DNA of 64,000 bases from an uncultured Gammaproteobacteria bacterium (GTDB lineage Bacteria; Pseudomonadota; Gammaproteobacteria; Arenicellales; JAANXG01), in contig CAMYMN010000004.1 in NCBI GenBank assembly GCA_947259395.1, positions 1-64,000 of the forward strand, written 5' to 3'. Position numbers and translations under genes: made by a program. A model generated the notes under the pieces. The model searched no databases, was not told the origin of the DNA, and saw only the letters and a program-made list of their open reading frames with translations. Positions 29,370 to 39,036 of this stretch are shown here, piece by piece (within the stretch, counting starts at the first letter, position 1; each line of letters begins with the position of its first letter).

Positions 29370-29461
29370 CTAAAACAACATTCAATTACTTGTTTGGCAA
29401 AGCTTGCCGCTGTGTGCCCATCGGGGCGAAGTAAGCGCCAAAACTCAAGTCGACACATGTC

Positions 29462-30640
29462 ATGACAATTATAAAGATGACCGATCTGGACCTGGCCGGT
29501 AAGCGGGTCCTGATTCGCGAAGATCTCAATGTACCGGTGAAAGACGGCGAGGTCTCGAGCGACAAACGCATCCGTGCATCGTTGCCGACCATCGAGCACG
29601 CGCGGCAAGCCGGCGCCAAGGTGATGCTGATGACGCATCTGGGTCGTCCCAAGGAAGGTGAATACGATCCGGCGTTCTCGTTGGCGCCGGTGGCCGAGCA
29701 TCTCTCCGGCCTGTTGGGTGCGCCGGTGCGCCTGATTAAGGATTGGTTGCGCGGCATCGAGGTTGCCGATGGGGAGGTGGTGATGTGCGAAAACGTCCGT
29801 TTCAATGAAGGCGAGAAGGCGGACGATGACAACTTAGCGCGCAAGATGGCGAGGCTTTGTGATGTGTACGTGATGGATGCGTTCGGCACCGCCCACCGCG
29901 CGCAGGCCTCCACCCACGGGGTGGCCAAACATGCCCCAGTGGCGTGTGCCGGTCCGCTTCTGGCGGCCGAGTTGCAGGCCTTAGGCCAGGCGCTGGACAA
30001 TCCGAATCGTCCAATGGCGGCGATTGTCGGCGGGTCGAAGGTGTCAACCAAACTCACGGTCCTCGATGCCCTGTCAAAGGTCGTCGATCAGCTGATCCCA
30101 GGAGGTGGAATCGCGAACACCTTCATTGCTGCTGCCGGGTATCCAGTGGGTAAATCGCTGTGTGAACACGATCTGATTCCCGAGGCGCGGGGCTTGATTG
30201 ATGCCGCCAGCGCCAAGGGTGGCGAGATTCCGGTGCCTACCGATGTCGTCGTGGGTAAAGAGTTTTCCGAGTCGGCGCCGGCCACCGTCAAACCGGTTGA
30301 TCAAGTCACCGACGATGACATGATCCTCGATATCGGACCGCAGACCGCCGAGCGTTATGGTGAGTTAATGCAGTCCGCCGGCACGATCGTGTGGAACGGT
30401 CCGGTGGGCGTGTTCGAGTTTGACCAGTTTGGCGCCGGTACCAAGATCCTCGGAGAGGCGATTGCCAAGAGTGATGCGTTCTCGATCGCCGGGGGTGGTG
30501 ACACCTTGGCCGCGGTGGACAAATACGGGCTCACCGACCGGATCTCATATATCTCAACCGGCGGCGGCGCGTTTCTCGAATTTCTGGAGGGTAAAAAACT
30601 TCCTGCGGTGGCGATGCTGGAACAGCGAGCGCAAAGTTAA
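29462..30640 (+). CDS. pgk: Phosphoglycerate kinase
   Basis: Phosphorylates 3-phosphoglycerate, the RuBisCO product, to 1,3-bisphosphoglycerate; 392 residues, standard for bacteria. [22 protein letters not shown] near the N-terminus holds the family signature, followed by [48 protein letters not shown] and the C-terminal nucleotide site with [13 protein letters not shown] and [16 protein letters not shown]. The ATG at 29462 leaves the usual five residues before the conserved core. Confidence 0.96.
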   Translation: MTIIKMTDLDLAGKRVLIREDLNVPVKDGEVSSDKRIRASLPTIEHARQAGAKVMLMTHLGRPKEGEYDPAFSLAPVAEHLSGLLGAPVRLIKDWLRGIEVADGEVVMCENVRFNEGEKADDDNLARKMARLCDVYVMDAFGTAHRAQASTHGVAKHAPVACAGPLLAAELQALGQALDNPNRPMAAIVGGSKVSTKLTVLDALSKVVDQLIPGGGIANTFIAAAGYPVGKSLCEHDLIPEARGLIDAASAKGGEIPVPTDVVVGKEFSESAPATVKPVDQVTDDDMILDIGPQTAERYGELMQSAGTIVWNGPVGVFEFDQFGAGTKILGEAIAKSDAFSIAGGGDTLAAVDKYGLTDRISYISTGGGAFLEFLEGKKLPAVAMLEQRAQS

Positions 30641-30838
30641 ACGCGAGACAACGAGGTGCAAACGGCAACAGACAAGGACGGTAAAACTCAATGCGTTGGC
30701 TTGTGGCTGTGGCGTTGAGACGTGTGATTGATCAATTGGTTGTGAACCGGCACGCATTACGAGTTGCAAGGCGTAACAAACAAAGCAGACCACACAAAAT
30801 GACCTGTCCGCTTTGTGTTGTCACCTACGTCTAGCAGT

Positions 30839-32254
30839 ATGCTGCGCCGAACCAAAATAGTGGCCACCCTTGGGCCGGCCACCGATCGTGCCGGTGAACT
30901 CGAAAGGGTTATCAAAAACGGTATGGACGTGGCGCGGGTAAATTTTTCACACGGCAGTTCCCAAGAGCACTTGCGGCGTGTTCAGACGGTGAGAGAGATT
31001 GCCGAGGCCAATAAGCGGTACGTGGGTGTCATGGTGGATCTCCAGGGGCCTAAGATTCGTATCGAAGGATTCAAGCAAGGCGGAATCACGCTGAGCGATG
31101 GCGCACGTTTCACGCTCGATGCCGATCTTGGCTCCGATGAAGGCACCGAGGACCGTGTCGGCGTGACCCACAAGAGCTTGGCTGAGGATTTGGTCGGTGA
31201 TGACATCTTGCTATTGGATGACGGCAACATCGTCATGCAGGTCGATCAAGTGTCGAACAACCAAATCCAATGCCGGGTGCTCAACGGCGGACAACTGACA
31301 GGGTTCAAGGGTTTGAACCGCATGGGAGGCGGTTTGTCGGCGGAAGCGCTCACCGAAAAGGATCATGCGGATATTCGCACCGCCGCGCGAGCACAAGCGG
31401 ATTATCTGGCGGTGTCTTTCGTACGCTCTGGGGGCGATGTAGTGCAGGCGCGCGATTTGTTTCAAGCAGCCGGCGGTGACGGCGGCATCATCGCCAAGAT
31501 CGAACGTGCCGAGGCAATCGAAAATGTGGATGACATTATCGAGGCGGCGGATGGGGTCATGATCGCCCGCGGCGATTTGGGTGTGGAAATCGGTGACGCC
31601 GAGTTACCTGGCATCCAAAAGCGGTTTATTCGCCAGGCGCGGGAATCGAACCGGATAGTGATTACTGCTACCCAGATGATGCAGTCCATGATTGACAGCC
31701 CACAACCCACGCGTGCCGAAGTCTTGGACGTCGCCAACGCGGTGATGGACGGTACCGATGCGGTGATGCTGTCCGCGGAGACCGCGGTGGGTAAGCACCC
31801 CGCGAAAGTGATCAACGCCATGGATCGAATCTGCCGCGGTGCCGAACGTCATCGCGTCGCGTTCAATCACCGCGTCGACGCACGCTTTGAAACCGCCGAG
31901 GAGTCGATCGCCATGGCGGCGATGTATACCGCGAATCATGCGCGGGTTGCCGCGATCGTGGCGATGACCGAATCAGGGGCGACCGCTAAATGGATGTCGC
32001 GCAACAGTTCCGGGATCCCGATATTTGCGATGTCGCCCAACGTTGCGACGATGCGTAGGGTATCGTTGTATCGGGGCGTCTATCCGATCCTCGTGGAGGC
32101 TGAGTCGATGGGGACCGATGTGGCCGAACAACAGGCGATTCGCGAGTTACGGCAACTCGGCATCGTCAATAAAGACGACTCGATTGTCGTCACCAAGGGT
32201 GAATTGACCGGTATCACCGGGGGCACCAATTCCCTGAAGATACTCAAGGTATGA
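30839..32254 (+). CDS. pyk: Pyruvate kinase
   Basis: Transfers phosphate from phosphoenolpyruvate to ADP; 471 residues. LRRTKIVATLGPATD and VNFSHGSSQEHL at the N-terminus, the B-domain, the KIERAEAIENVDDII catalytic region with MIARGDLGVEIG, ATQMMQSMIDSPQPTRAEV, and a complete C-terminal regulatory domain from about residue 350. I chose the ATG at 30839 because the conserved core begins two residues later; a frame open from 30815 would add eight unconserved residues. It lies 198 bases after pgk and 58 bases before fba. Confidence 0.94.
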   Translation: MLRRTKIVATLGPATDRAGELERVIKNGMDVARVNFSHGSSQEHLRRVQTVREIAEANKRYVGVMVDLQGPKIRIEGFKQGGITLSDGARFTLDADLGSDEGTEDRVGVTHKSLAEDLVGDDILLLDDGNIVMQVDQVSNNQIQCRVLNGGQLTGFKGLNRMGGGLSAEALTEKDHADIRTAARAQADYLAVSFVRSGGDVVQARDLFQAAGGDGGIIAKIERAEAIENVDDIIEAADGVMIARGDLGVEIGDAELPGIQKRFIRQARESNRIVITATQMMQSMIDSPQPTRAEVLDVANAVMDGTDAVMLSAETAVGKHPAKVINAMDRICRGAERHRVAFNHRVDARFETAEESIAMAAMYTANHARVAAIVAMTESGATAKWMSRNSSGIPIFAMSPNVATMRRVSLYRGVYPILVEAESMGTDVAEQQAIRELRQLGIVNKDDSIVVTKGELTGITGGTNSLKILKV

Positions 32255-32312
32255 ATGAAGACCTTTTATTGGTTGTGAATACTAATCTGTTAGTAATCTT
32301 AAGGAGCACAAT

Positions 32313-33377
32313 ATGGCGCTTATTTCTTTACGACAACTGCTGGATCATGCCGCCGAACAAGGCTACGGCGTGCCGGCATTCAATGTAAATAATCTCGAGC
32401 AGATGCGGGCGATCATGGAGGCAGCGGATGAGACCGACAGCCCGGTGATCGTTCAGGCTTCTGCGGGGGCGCGCAGTTACGCCGGCGCGCCGTTTCTGCG
32501 TCATCTGATCTTGTCCGCGATCGAAGAATGGCCGCACATCCCGGTAGTGATGCACCAGGATCACGGCGCATCGCCGGCGGTGTGTCAACGATCCATTCAG
32601 CTCGGTTTTTCGTCGGTGATGATGGACGGGTCCCTGGGTGAGGACATGAAAACGCCGATGGACTATGACTACAACGCGAGCGTGACCCGGCAAGTCGTTG
32701 ATATGGCGCATGCATGCGGCGTGTCGGTGGAAGGTGAACTCGGGTGTCTGGGGTCCTTGGAGACCGGAATGGCTGGTGAAGAAGACGGCTCCGGCGCCGA
32801 AGGCAAACTCGACCACTCACAATTGTTGACCGATCCCGAGGAGGCCGCCAAGTTTGTCAAGGACACCCATGTGGATGCGTTGGCGATCGCCATCGGCACT
32901 AGTCATGGGGCATACAAGTTCACGCGTCCACCGACCGGCGATATCCTCGCCATCGAGCGCATCAAGGAGATCCACGCACGCATACCAGACACCCACCTGG
33001 TGATGCACGGCTCCAGTTCGGTGCCTCAGGATTGGTTGAAGATCATCAACGAGCACGGTGGCGACATGGGCGAAACCTATGGTGTGCCGGTGGCGGAGAT
33101 TCAGGAAGGAATCAAGCACGGTGTGCGCAAGGTCAACATCGACACCGACCTGCGCATGGCCTCGACCGGCGCCATCCGCAAGCACCTGCATGAGAATCCC
33201 ACGAACTTCGATCCGCGCAAGTATCTCAGCGCGGCGACTACCGCTATGCGCGATATCTGCAAGGCGCGCTATGAGGCCTTCGATACTGCGGGCAATGCAT
33301 CGAAGATTCAGCCCGTGAGCCTGGAAGCGATGACCGACCGTTACGCAAGCGGTGATCTCGATCCACGTGTTAATTAA
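32313..33377 (+). CDS. fba: Class II fructose-bisphosphate aldolase (CbbA type)
   Basis: Zinc-dependent aldolase joining or splitting triose phosphates, and in the Calvin cycle also making sedoheptulose bisphosphate; 354 residues, the long class IIB form. Marks: [21 protein letters not shown], the metal ligand region [55 protein letters not shown] and [18 protein letters not shown]. An AAGGAG ribosome site stands 10 bases before the ATG. Last gene of the tkt-to-fba row, closed by a strong terminator. An unrelated class I aldolase lies 1.2 kb downstream. Confidence 0.95.
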   Translation: MALISLRQLLDHAAEQGYGVPAFNVNNLEQMRAIMEAADETDSPVIVQASAGARSYAGAPFLRHLILSAIEEWPHIPVVMHQDHGASPAVCQRSIQLGFSSVMMDGSLGEDMKTPMDYDYNASVTRQVVDMAHACGVSVEGELGCLGSLETGMAGEEDGSGAEGKLDHSQLLTDPEEAAKFVKDTHVDALAIAIGTSHGAYKFTRPPTGDILAIERIKEIHARIPDTHLVMHGSSSVPQDWLKIINEHGGDMGETYGVPVAEIQEGIKHGVRKVNIDTDLRMASTGAIRKHLHENPTNFDPRKYLSAATTAMRDICKARYEAFDTAGNASKIQPVSLEAMTDRYASGDLDPRVN

Positions 33378-33403
33378 CTCAAGCTTGTGTTTCGTAACGA
33401 AAG

Positions 33404-33429
33404 GGGCGGCCTTGGGCCGCTCTTTTTTT
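33404..33429 (+). terminator. Rho-independent terminator after class II fba
   Basis: GGGCGGCC (33404-33411), loop TTG, GGCCGCTC (33415-33422, one G-U pair), then seven T residues. A textbook intrinsic terminator 27 bases after the fba stop. Confidence 0.85.
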
Positions 33430-33512
33430 GGCGCCGATTGGTGACCCGCGGTTTATCTCTCGACAATACCGGCGTAGCATAGTCTCGATCCTACTGTAAG
33501 GAGGACAAAGCC

Positions 33513-33929
33513 GTGGCATATCGGGTCAGCAAGATCAACTATTGTTATGCGATGGTGTCCAGCCGTGCCGGGCAGGGCGTGAAGATTCTCTCGGCACTAA
33601 AAGACGCCGGTGTAAATTTGATCGCCGTATCCGGTTTTCCGGCCAAAGGCGGCAAGTCCCAACTGGACTTGGTGCCCGAGAAGATGGCCGATTTACGGCG
33701 TGTGGCGAAAAAGCATGCTTGGAAATTGAGTGTAACCAAGAAAGGATTTCTAGTTCGGGGCGACGACGAAATCGGCGCGGCGCTCAAACCGCTGCAGAAA
33801 CTCGCGGACAATAAGATTAATGTCACCGCCGCAGACGCCGTTGCCGCCGGCAAGGGCCGTTACGGCATGTTGCTGTGGGTGAAGCCCAAAGACTACAACC
33901 GGGCCGCCAGAATCCTGAACGCCAAATAG
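33513..33929 (+). CDS. Small ACT-domain-like protein
   Basis: Conserved-looking protein of 138 residues, function unknown. Two beta-alpha-beta-like repeats suggest a pair of ACT-type ligand-binding modules: YCYAMVSSRAGQGVKILSAL...VNLIAVSGFPAKGG in the first half, GFLVRGDDEIGAALKPLQKL...INVTAADAVAAG in the second, ending with YGMLLWVKPKDYNRAARIL. The GTG start at 33513 has an ideal AAGGAGG site 8 bases upstream, which supports real translation. It follows the fba terminator, so it has its own promoter. The ACT assignment rests on pattern only. Confidence 0.65.
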   Translation: MAYRVSKINYCYAMVSSRAGQGVKILSALKDAGVNLIAVSGFPAKGGKSQLDLVPEKMADLRRVAKKHAWKLSVTKKGFLVRGDDEIGAALKPLQKLADNKINVTAADAVAAGKGRYGMLLWVKPKDYNRAARILNAK

Positions 33930-33946
33930 CAAATCGAGCAAATCGT

Positions 33947-33985
33947 GGTCAGAGTAGATATCGCATATTGAATCTTACTCTGACC
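33947..33985. repeat. REP-like inverted repeat (GGTCAGAGTA)
   Basis: GGTCAGAGTA (33947-33956) and TACTCTGACC (33976-33985) are perfect 10-base inverted arms around a 19-base AT-rich centre, followed by a CCCC and a T-rich stretch. I recall similar TCAGAGTA-type palindromes scattered in gammaproteobacterial genomes near REP-associated transposase genes; no such gene is in the window. Confidence 0.6.
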
Positions 33986-34125
33986 CCAAGTTCTGCCAAT
34001 TTTTCTTTTTCATTTCCCTACTTTTCATCGCTCCAGCGTGGCGTCCAGCCGCTCGACCCCGTCGCCATCATCTCGGATCGTTGGTGTAATACACGGGTTA
34101 GCCGCGAATTTGCTATGGTGATTCA

Positions 34126-34515
34126 ATGAGCAGTAACTATCCCTGCCCGTGTTGCGGCTACAAGGTATTTGATCGCGAGCCCGGCAGCCACGAGATTTGT
34201 CCAATCTGCTGTTGGGAGGACAATCTCGTGCAGCTGCGTTTCCCTACTATGCCGGGGGCGGCGAACGTGGTATCTCTGGAGAAGGCGCAAAAGAACTACG
34301 CCGAATTCGGCGCCGCCGAACGCCGTCATCGTGAGCAGGTGCGTCAGCCGTTGTCCGGCGAAGTGCAGGATCAAGCGTGGCGGCGGCTCGATCCAGGCCG
34401 CGACAATCCTGAGTCGCCACGGTCGGGCATTGCCTATGGTGATTCATATCCCGAGCAGGACTACACTGTGCTGTACTACTGGCGGCCGACGTACTGGCGG
34501 CGTTTAGTGAGCTGA
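34126..34515 (+). CDS. CPCC-family cysteine-rich protein
   Basis: Protein of 129 residues with an N-terminal zinc-ribbon-like knuckle pair: YPCPCCGYKVF at residue 5 and EICPICCWEDN near residue 23, followed by a helical region (LEKAQKNYAEFGAAERRH). This matches the Cys_rich_CPCC family, whose function is unknown; zinc binding is inferred from the cysteine spacing. No operon partner is evident: the next gene starts 111 bases later with its own ribosome site. Confidence 0.75.
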   Translation: MSSNYPCPCCGYKVFDREPGSHEICPICCWEDNLVQLRFPTMPGAANVVSLEKAQKNYAEFGAAERRHREQVRQPLSGEVQDQAWRRLDPGRDNPESPRSGIAYGDSYPEQDYTVLYYWRPTYWRRLVS

Positions 34516-34626
34516 CTTGGACGCAGCGTGAGAATTTTATTCGCCGCCAATTGCATTGCGGGGCGGAAAAAAAGCAAAATCTTACTATGATCTTAATAAT
34601 TTCTAATTTTTTGTGAGGAGACACCC

Positions 34627-35649
34627 ATGAATACCCAGCAGCTGAAACAGATCGCGGCCGCCATGGTGGCACCGGGACAAGGCATATTGGCGATGGACGA
34701 GAGCCACCCCACCTGCAACAAGCGGTTTGAGAAGCTCGGTATCCCCACCACCGAAGAAAAACGCAGAGAATACCGGCACATGCTGCTCAAGGAGGATGGG
34801 ATGGGCCAGTACATCGGTGGGGCGATTTTATTTGACGAGACGCTGCGGCAAACCACCCTCGATGGGAAACCCTTCGCGGCGCGCTTGAATGAGATCGGTA
34901 TCGTTCCCGGAATCAAGGTCGACAAGGGTGCCAAGGAGCTGGCCTTACACCCTGGTGAGAAAGTGACCGAAGGGCTCGATGGATTGCGGGATCGGCTCAG
35001 TGAATACTATGAATTGGGTGCGCGTTTCGCGAAATGGCGGGCGGTCATTACCATCGGTGACGACATTCCGAGCCGCGCTTGTCTGGTGGCGAATGCCCAC
35101 GGTTTGGCGCGCTATGCGGCGCTGTGTCAAGAGGCCGACCTGGTGCCGATTGTTGAACCGGAAGTGTTGATGGACGGCACCCACACCATCGAGCGTTCCT
35201 ACGAGGTAACCCATGCCGCGCAACAACTGGTATTCGAACACCTCGAGGAGCAGGGCGTGGTGTTTGAAGGCATGGTGCTGAAACCGAACATGGTGGTGTC
35301 CGGGTATGAGTGCCCGCAGCGTGCAGACGTTCGGCAGGTCGCGGAACAGACGATACGTTGCCTCAAGAGCACGGTGCCGCCGCAGGTGCGGGGCATTGCG
35401 TTTCTGTCCGGCGGGCAGACGGACGAAGAGGCGACCGAGCATTTGAACGCCATGAATAGCCTGGGTGAAGATATGCCGTGGCGGTTGACGTTTTCCTATG
35501 GCCGCGCGCTGCAACAAGCCGCGATGCAGGCGTGGAACGGCGACACGAATAACATCGATCAGGCGGCCAAGGTCATCCTGCACCGCGCGAGGATGAATGG
35601 CGCGGCGACCAACGGCGAGTACAGCCCGGAGATGGAGAACGCGGCATAA
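34627..35649 (+). CDS. fbaB-like (class I): Class I fructose-bisphosphate aldolase
   Basis: Schiff-base aldolase of 340 residues, eukaryote-like class I type: GQGILAMDESHPTCNKRFEK near the N-terminus, ILFDETLRQ, GIVPGIKVDKG, LVPIVEPEVLMDGTHTIE, the Schiff-base lysine in FEGMVLKPNMVVSG near residue 222, and FLSGGQTDEEATEHLNAMN. A GAGGAG site precedes the ATG. The C-terminus lacks the final tyrosine extension of animal enzymes. It lies between the CPCC gene and the convergent cbbR. Together with the class II enzyme upstream, the organism has two mechanistically different aldolases within 3.4 kb. Confidence 0.94.
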   Translation: MNTQQLKQIAAAMVAPGQGILAMDESHPTCNKRFEKLGIPTTEEKRREYRHMLLKEDGMGQYIGGAILFDETLRQTTLDGKPFAARLNEIGIVPGIKVDKGAKELALHPGEKVTEGLDGLRDRLSEYYELGARFAKWRAVITIGDDIPSRACLVANAHGLARYAALCQEADLVPIVEPEVLMDGTHTIERSYEVTHAAQQLVFEHLEEQGVVFEGMVLKPNMVVSGYECPQRADVRQVAEQTIRCLKSTVPPQVRGIAFLSGGQTDEEATEHLNAMNSLGEDMPWRLTFSYGRALQQAAMQAWNGDTNNIDQAAKVILHRARMNGAATNGEYSPEMENAA

Positions 35650-35785
35650 GAATCCAGTGGCTGTGCATTGATCACAGCAGGCGCTGGCTCCCACCGCAAG
35701 GAAACGCAAAGTCTGTGGTTCGGGCTGTTGGGGAAAATGAATTCGCCGCGAGAGGGTGCGGCGCTTTTGCAACACGGAAAGCCGA

Positions 35786-36712
35786 TTATGCGGGTCCCGC
35801 CTGGCCGTCAACCCGGGTTCGTTGCCGCGGCGTCTCGCTGAGCAAAAAGTCCTTGAAGGCGCGGGCAATGGAGGACAAGCGCTTGCCACGCCGGTGGACC
35901 AGGTACCAACTGCGCATGATCGGGAATCCCTCCACGGTCAAGATCTTCAACTGCTTCAGTTGCAACTCCATCGCCAGTGTATCCCGGGACAATAGGCCCA
36001 AACCCAGGCCGGCCTGGACACTTTGTTTGATGGCTTCGTTGCTGCCGACTTCCATGCCGGTTTTCACTTCCACACCGCGTTCTGTAAAGAAACGCTCCAT
36101 GGCGATGCGTGTGCCTGACCCCGGTTCCCGCACCAGAAATGTCTGATCGCGTAGTTTTGACAACGGCACACGTTTGCGCCGCGCCAAGGGGTGGTCGGGG
36201 GGTGCGACGATCACCAGCGGGTTGTCACGAAACGGTTCAAACTCTAGGTCGTGATCGGCCGGAGGTCGTCCCATGATGACCATATCGGTTTCATTGAATT
36301 CCAGTTGCTTCAACAATCCCGAGCGGTTGGTGACATCGAGTACAATGTTGACGCCTTGATATCGTTTGTTGAACGCTGCGAGCAGGTTGGGCACGAAGTA
36401 ATTGGCGGTGGTGGCGACGGTGATTTTCAAGCGGCCGCGGTGCAGGCCCTTGAGTTCATCGATGACCGACTCGGCCTCTGCCAGCTTCTCGGCGATGCTG
36501 CGGCTGTAATGCTGCAACTCCTCGCCGGCCTCGGTGAGGAAGACCTTCTTGCCGATTTGCTCGAACAGCGGCAGTTCGATAGATTCCTCCAGCTGGCGCA
36601 CCTGAATCGAGACCGCGGGTTGGGTGAGGTGCAGCTCCTCGGCGGCCCGGGTGTAGCTCAGGTGTCGGGCAACGGCCTCGAATACCTGGAGTTGGCGCAG
36701 AGTAACGTGCAT
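35786..36712 (-). CDS. cbbR: LysR-type RuBisCO operon regulator CbbR
   Basis: LysR-family transcription factor of 308 residues. The N-terminal winged helix-turn-helix is clear (LRQLQVFEAVARHLSYTRAAEELHLTQPAVSIQVRQLEE region, residues 5-45), followed by the linker helix and an effector-binding domain with TVATTANYFVPNLLAAF and FLVREPGSGTRIAMERFF. These segments and the divergent position next to cbbL identify CbbR, which activates cbb genes in response to metabolites such as RuBP, PEP or NADPH. It probably represses itself from the shared intergenic region. Confidence 0.92.
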   Translation of the reverse strand: MHVTLRQLQVFEAVARHLSYTRAAEELHLTQPAVSIQVRQLEESIELPLFEQIGKKVFLTEAGEELQHYSRSIAEKLAEAESVIDELKGLHRGRLKITVATTANYFVPNLLAAFNKRYQGVNIVLDVTNRSGLLKQLEFNETDMVIMGRPPADHDLEFEPFRDNPLVIVAPPDHPLARRKRVPLSKLRDQTFLVREPGSGTRIAMERFFTERGVEVKTGMEVGSNEAIKQSVQAGLGLGLLSRDTLAMELQLKQLKILTVEGFPIMRSWYLVHRRGKRLSSIARAFKDFLLSETPRQRTRVDGQAGPA

Positions 36713-36738
36713 GGGAATAGATTATCATAAGTATTTAT

Positions 36739-36753
36739 TTATGAAAAATATAA
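36739..36753. promoter_or_regulatory. Candidate CbbR binding box
   Basis: TTAT (36739-36742), 7 bases, ATAA (36750-36753): a palindrome that fits the LysR-type T-N11-A rule, in the AT-rich part of the cbbR-cbbL gap 27 bases from the cbbR start. A second TTAT-C-ATAA palindrome sits at 36722-36730. Recognition by CbbR is inferred. Confidence 0.6.
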
Positions 36754-36912
36754 TTATTATTCATTTTTACTCATGATCGAGTTGGTCTATTGTTGGTTTT
36801 CGTGACCGGTATCAAAGCGCGTCCCGTTGGGCATTCGTAGACTATGCCGATCCGTTAGGGTCTGGCACATGAGAACAAACAAGCTTGTGATTATTTTTTG
36901 GAGAACCTAAAG

Positions 36913-38337
36913 ATGGCGAAAACCTATCAAGCCGGCGTCAAAGAGTACCGCGAAACGTACTGGATGCCGGAGTACACCCCGAAAGACACCGACATACTGG
37001 CTTGCTTCAAGATCACGCCGCAGCCGGGCGTGCCCCGCGAAGAGGCTGCCGCGGCGGTGGCCGCCGAGTCGTCCACCGGCACTTGGACCACGGTGTGGAC
37101 CGATCTGTTGACCGATTTGGACTACTACAAAGGCCGCGCCTACGCCATCGAGGATGTCCCCGGCGATGATGAATGCTTCTATGCCTTCGTTGCCTACCCC
37201 ATCGACCTGTTCGAGGAAGGCTCCGTGGTCAACGTCTTCACCTCCTTGGTCGGCAACGTGTTTGGCTTCAAGGCCCTGCGCGCGCTGCGCCTGGAAGACG
37301 TGCGCTTTCCCATCGCCTATGTCATGACCTGTAATGGTCCGCCCCATGGCATCCAGGTGGAACGCGACAAGTTCAACAAGTACGGGCGTGCACTTCTGGG
37401 CTGCACCATCAAGCCAAAGTTGGGTCTGTCCGCCAAGAACTACGGCCGCGCCGTGTACGAGTGCCTGCGCGGTGGTCTGGATTTGACCAAGGATGACGAG
37501 AACATCAACTCCCAACCCTTCATGCGCTGGCGCAATCGGTTCGAGTTTGTCATGGACGCGATCCACAAGGCCGAGCGCGAGACCGGCGAACGCAAGGGAC
37601 ACTATCTAAATGTCACCGCTCCGACACCGGAAGAGATGTACAAGCGGGCCGAGTTCGCGAAGGAACTGGGCGCCCCGATCATCATGCATGACTACCTGAC
37701 TGGTGGTTTCTGCGCCAACACCGGGCTCGCCCAGTGGTGCCGGGACAACGGCATATTGCTGCACATCCACCGCGCCATGCACGCGGTACTCGATCGGCAC
37801 CCACGCCATGGTATCCACTTTCGCGTACTCGCCAAGGCCCTGCGCTTATCGGGCGGTGACCACCTGCACTCCGGCACGGTGGTAGGCAAACTCGAGGGCG
37901 ATCGTGAAGCCACCTTGGGTTGGATTGATATCATGCGCGACAGCTTTATTAAGGAAGATCGTACCCGCGGCATCTTCTTTGACCAGGATTGGGGTTCGAT
38001 GCCGGGTATCTTCCCGGTTGCCTCCGGCGGTATCCACGTGTGGCACATGCCGGCGCTGGTCACCATCTTTGGCGACGATGCCTGTCTGCAGTTTGGCGGC
38101 GGCACTCTGGGTCATCCCTGGGGCAACGCCGCCGGTGCCGCCGCGAACCGCGTAGCCCTGGAGGCCTGTGTGGAAGACCGTAATAAAAACGGCGCCGAAG
38201 GCCTCGAGAAGCGCGGTGGCGACGTCCTGCGTGCGGCGGCCAAGAATAGCCCAGAACTGGCCGCGGCCATGGAAACCTGGAAGGAAATCAAGTTCGAGTT
38301 CGACACCGTCGATAAGCTCGACGTAGCCCACAAGTAA
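36913..38337 (+). CDS. cbbL: RuBisCO large subunit, form IA
   Basis: Catalytic subunit that carboxylates or oxygenates ribulose 1,5-bisphosphate; 474 residues. Active-site landmarks: [35 protein letters not shown] near residue 168, the carbamylated lysine in [17 protein letters not shown] near residue 195, HRAMHAV, loop 6 [13 protein letters not shown] near residue 325 and the [13 protein letters not shown] phosphate site. N-terminal [13 protein letters not shown] and overall sequence are of green-type form IA. The ATG at 36913 has a GGAGAA site. The cbbS-cbbQ-cbbO row behind it marks the form IAq operon type, without carboxysome genes in the window. Confidence 0.97.
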   Translation: MAKTYQAGVKEYRETYWMPEYTPKDTDILACFKITPQPGVPREEAAAAVAAESSTGTWTTVWTDLLTDLDYYKGRAYAIEDVPGDDECFYAFVAYPIDLFEEGSVVNVFTSLVGNVFGFKALRALRLEDVRFPIAYVMTCNGPPHGIQVERDKFNKYGRALLGCTIKPKLGLSAKNYGRAVYECLRGGLDLTKDDENINSQPFMRWRNRFEFVMDAIHKAERETGERKGHYLNVTAPTPEEMYKRAEFAKELGAPIIMHDYLTGGFCANTGLAQWCRDNGILLHIHRAMHAVLDRHPRHGIHFRVLAKALRLSGGDHLHSGTVVGKLEGDREATLGWIDIMRDSFIKEDRTRGIFFDQDWGSMPGIFPVASGGIHVWHMPALVTIFGDDACLQFGGGTLGHPWGNAAGAAANRVALEACVEDRNKNGAEGLEKRGGDVLRAAAKNSPELAAAMETWKEIKFEFDTVDKLDVAHK

Positions 38338-38468
38338 CAGCGGGAGTGAGTCACGAGTAACGCGAGCCCGCTGGCTAGATGCGTTACGGAACGATCCGTA
38401 CTGGGTTGCAGAACAGAACAATGCGCAACACGATTAAATTAAGCACATAGAACTACGGAGCAATATCA

Positions 38469-38828
38469 ATGAGCGAAATGCAAGATTATGCATCGCGGCT
38501 GTCCGATCCGGCGAGCCGCAAGTTCGAAACCTTCTCCTACCTACCGGAGCTGTCTCCGGAAGCCGTACGTGCCCAGGTGCAATACATCTGTGACAAAGGG
38601 TGGAATCCAGCCATCGAGCACGTTGAACCTGAGAATGCCTTCGACCACTACTGGTACATGTGGAAACTGCCGATGTTTGGCGAGACCGACGTCGACAGCA
38701 TCTTGGGTGAGGCGGAAGCCTGCCACAAGGCCAATCCCAAGCATCATGTGCGTCTCATTGGCTATGACAACTACGCTCAGTCCCAGGGCACCGCGATGGT
38801 CATATTTCGCGGACCCATCAAGGTGTGA
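38469..38828 (+). CDS. cbbS: RuBisCO small subunit, form IA
   Basis: Small subunit of 119 residues capping the L8S8 enzyme. The N-terminal half has [20 protein letters not shown], the contact segment with [21 protein letters not shown] and the C-terminal half with [17 protein letters not shown]; the short length and the MWKLPMFG stretch are typical of form IA. A CGGAG site lies 8 bases before the ATG. It follows cbbL after 131 bases and is trailed by a hairpin that may limit transcription into cbbQ. Confidence 0.96.
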   Translation: MSEMQDYASRLSDPASRKFETFSYLPELSPEAVRAQVQYICDKGWNPAIEHVEPENAFDHYWYMWKLPMFGETDVDSILGEAEACHKANPKHHVRLIGYDNYAQSQGTAMVIFRGPIKV

Positions 38829-38855
38829 ATTACCGCATCCCGTTGGCCTAGGCAA

Positions 38856-38892
38856 GGTCCCTGCTGCCGACACGACGCAGGGGCCTTTGTTT
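38856..38892 (+). terminator. Attenuator-like terminator between cbbS and cbbQ
   Basis: GGTCCCTGC (38856-38864) pairs with GCAGGGGCC (38877-38885, one G-U pair) across a 12-base loop, followed by TTTGTTT. Placed 28 bases after cbbS, it would let most transcripts stop after the structural subunits, giving less CbbQ and CbbO. Confidence 0.7.
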
Positions 38893-39036
38893 CAACAACC
38901 GTGAGATTTGAAACAGTTTCTTTGCAGAGTCAGAACGGATGAGCGAAGTCGGTGACCGATCACGGCCAGCGGGTTTGCTAGTGAGGGAGTTAAAGTAAAA
39001 AGTAATGAGTGTAAGAAATCACGGGCCACGAATACT

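Noticed and set aside
34945-35889. Minus-strand open frame of about 314 codons opposite class I fba
   Set aside because: No family features; histidine- and arginine-rich composition typical of an antisense shadow in GC-rich coding DNA.
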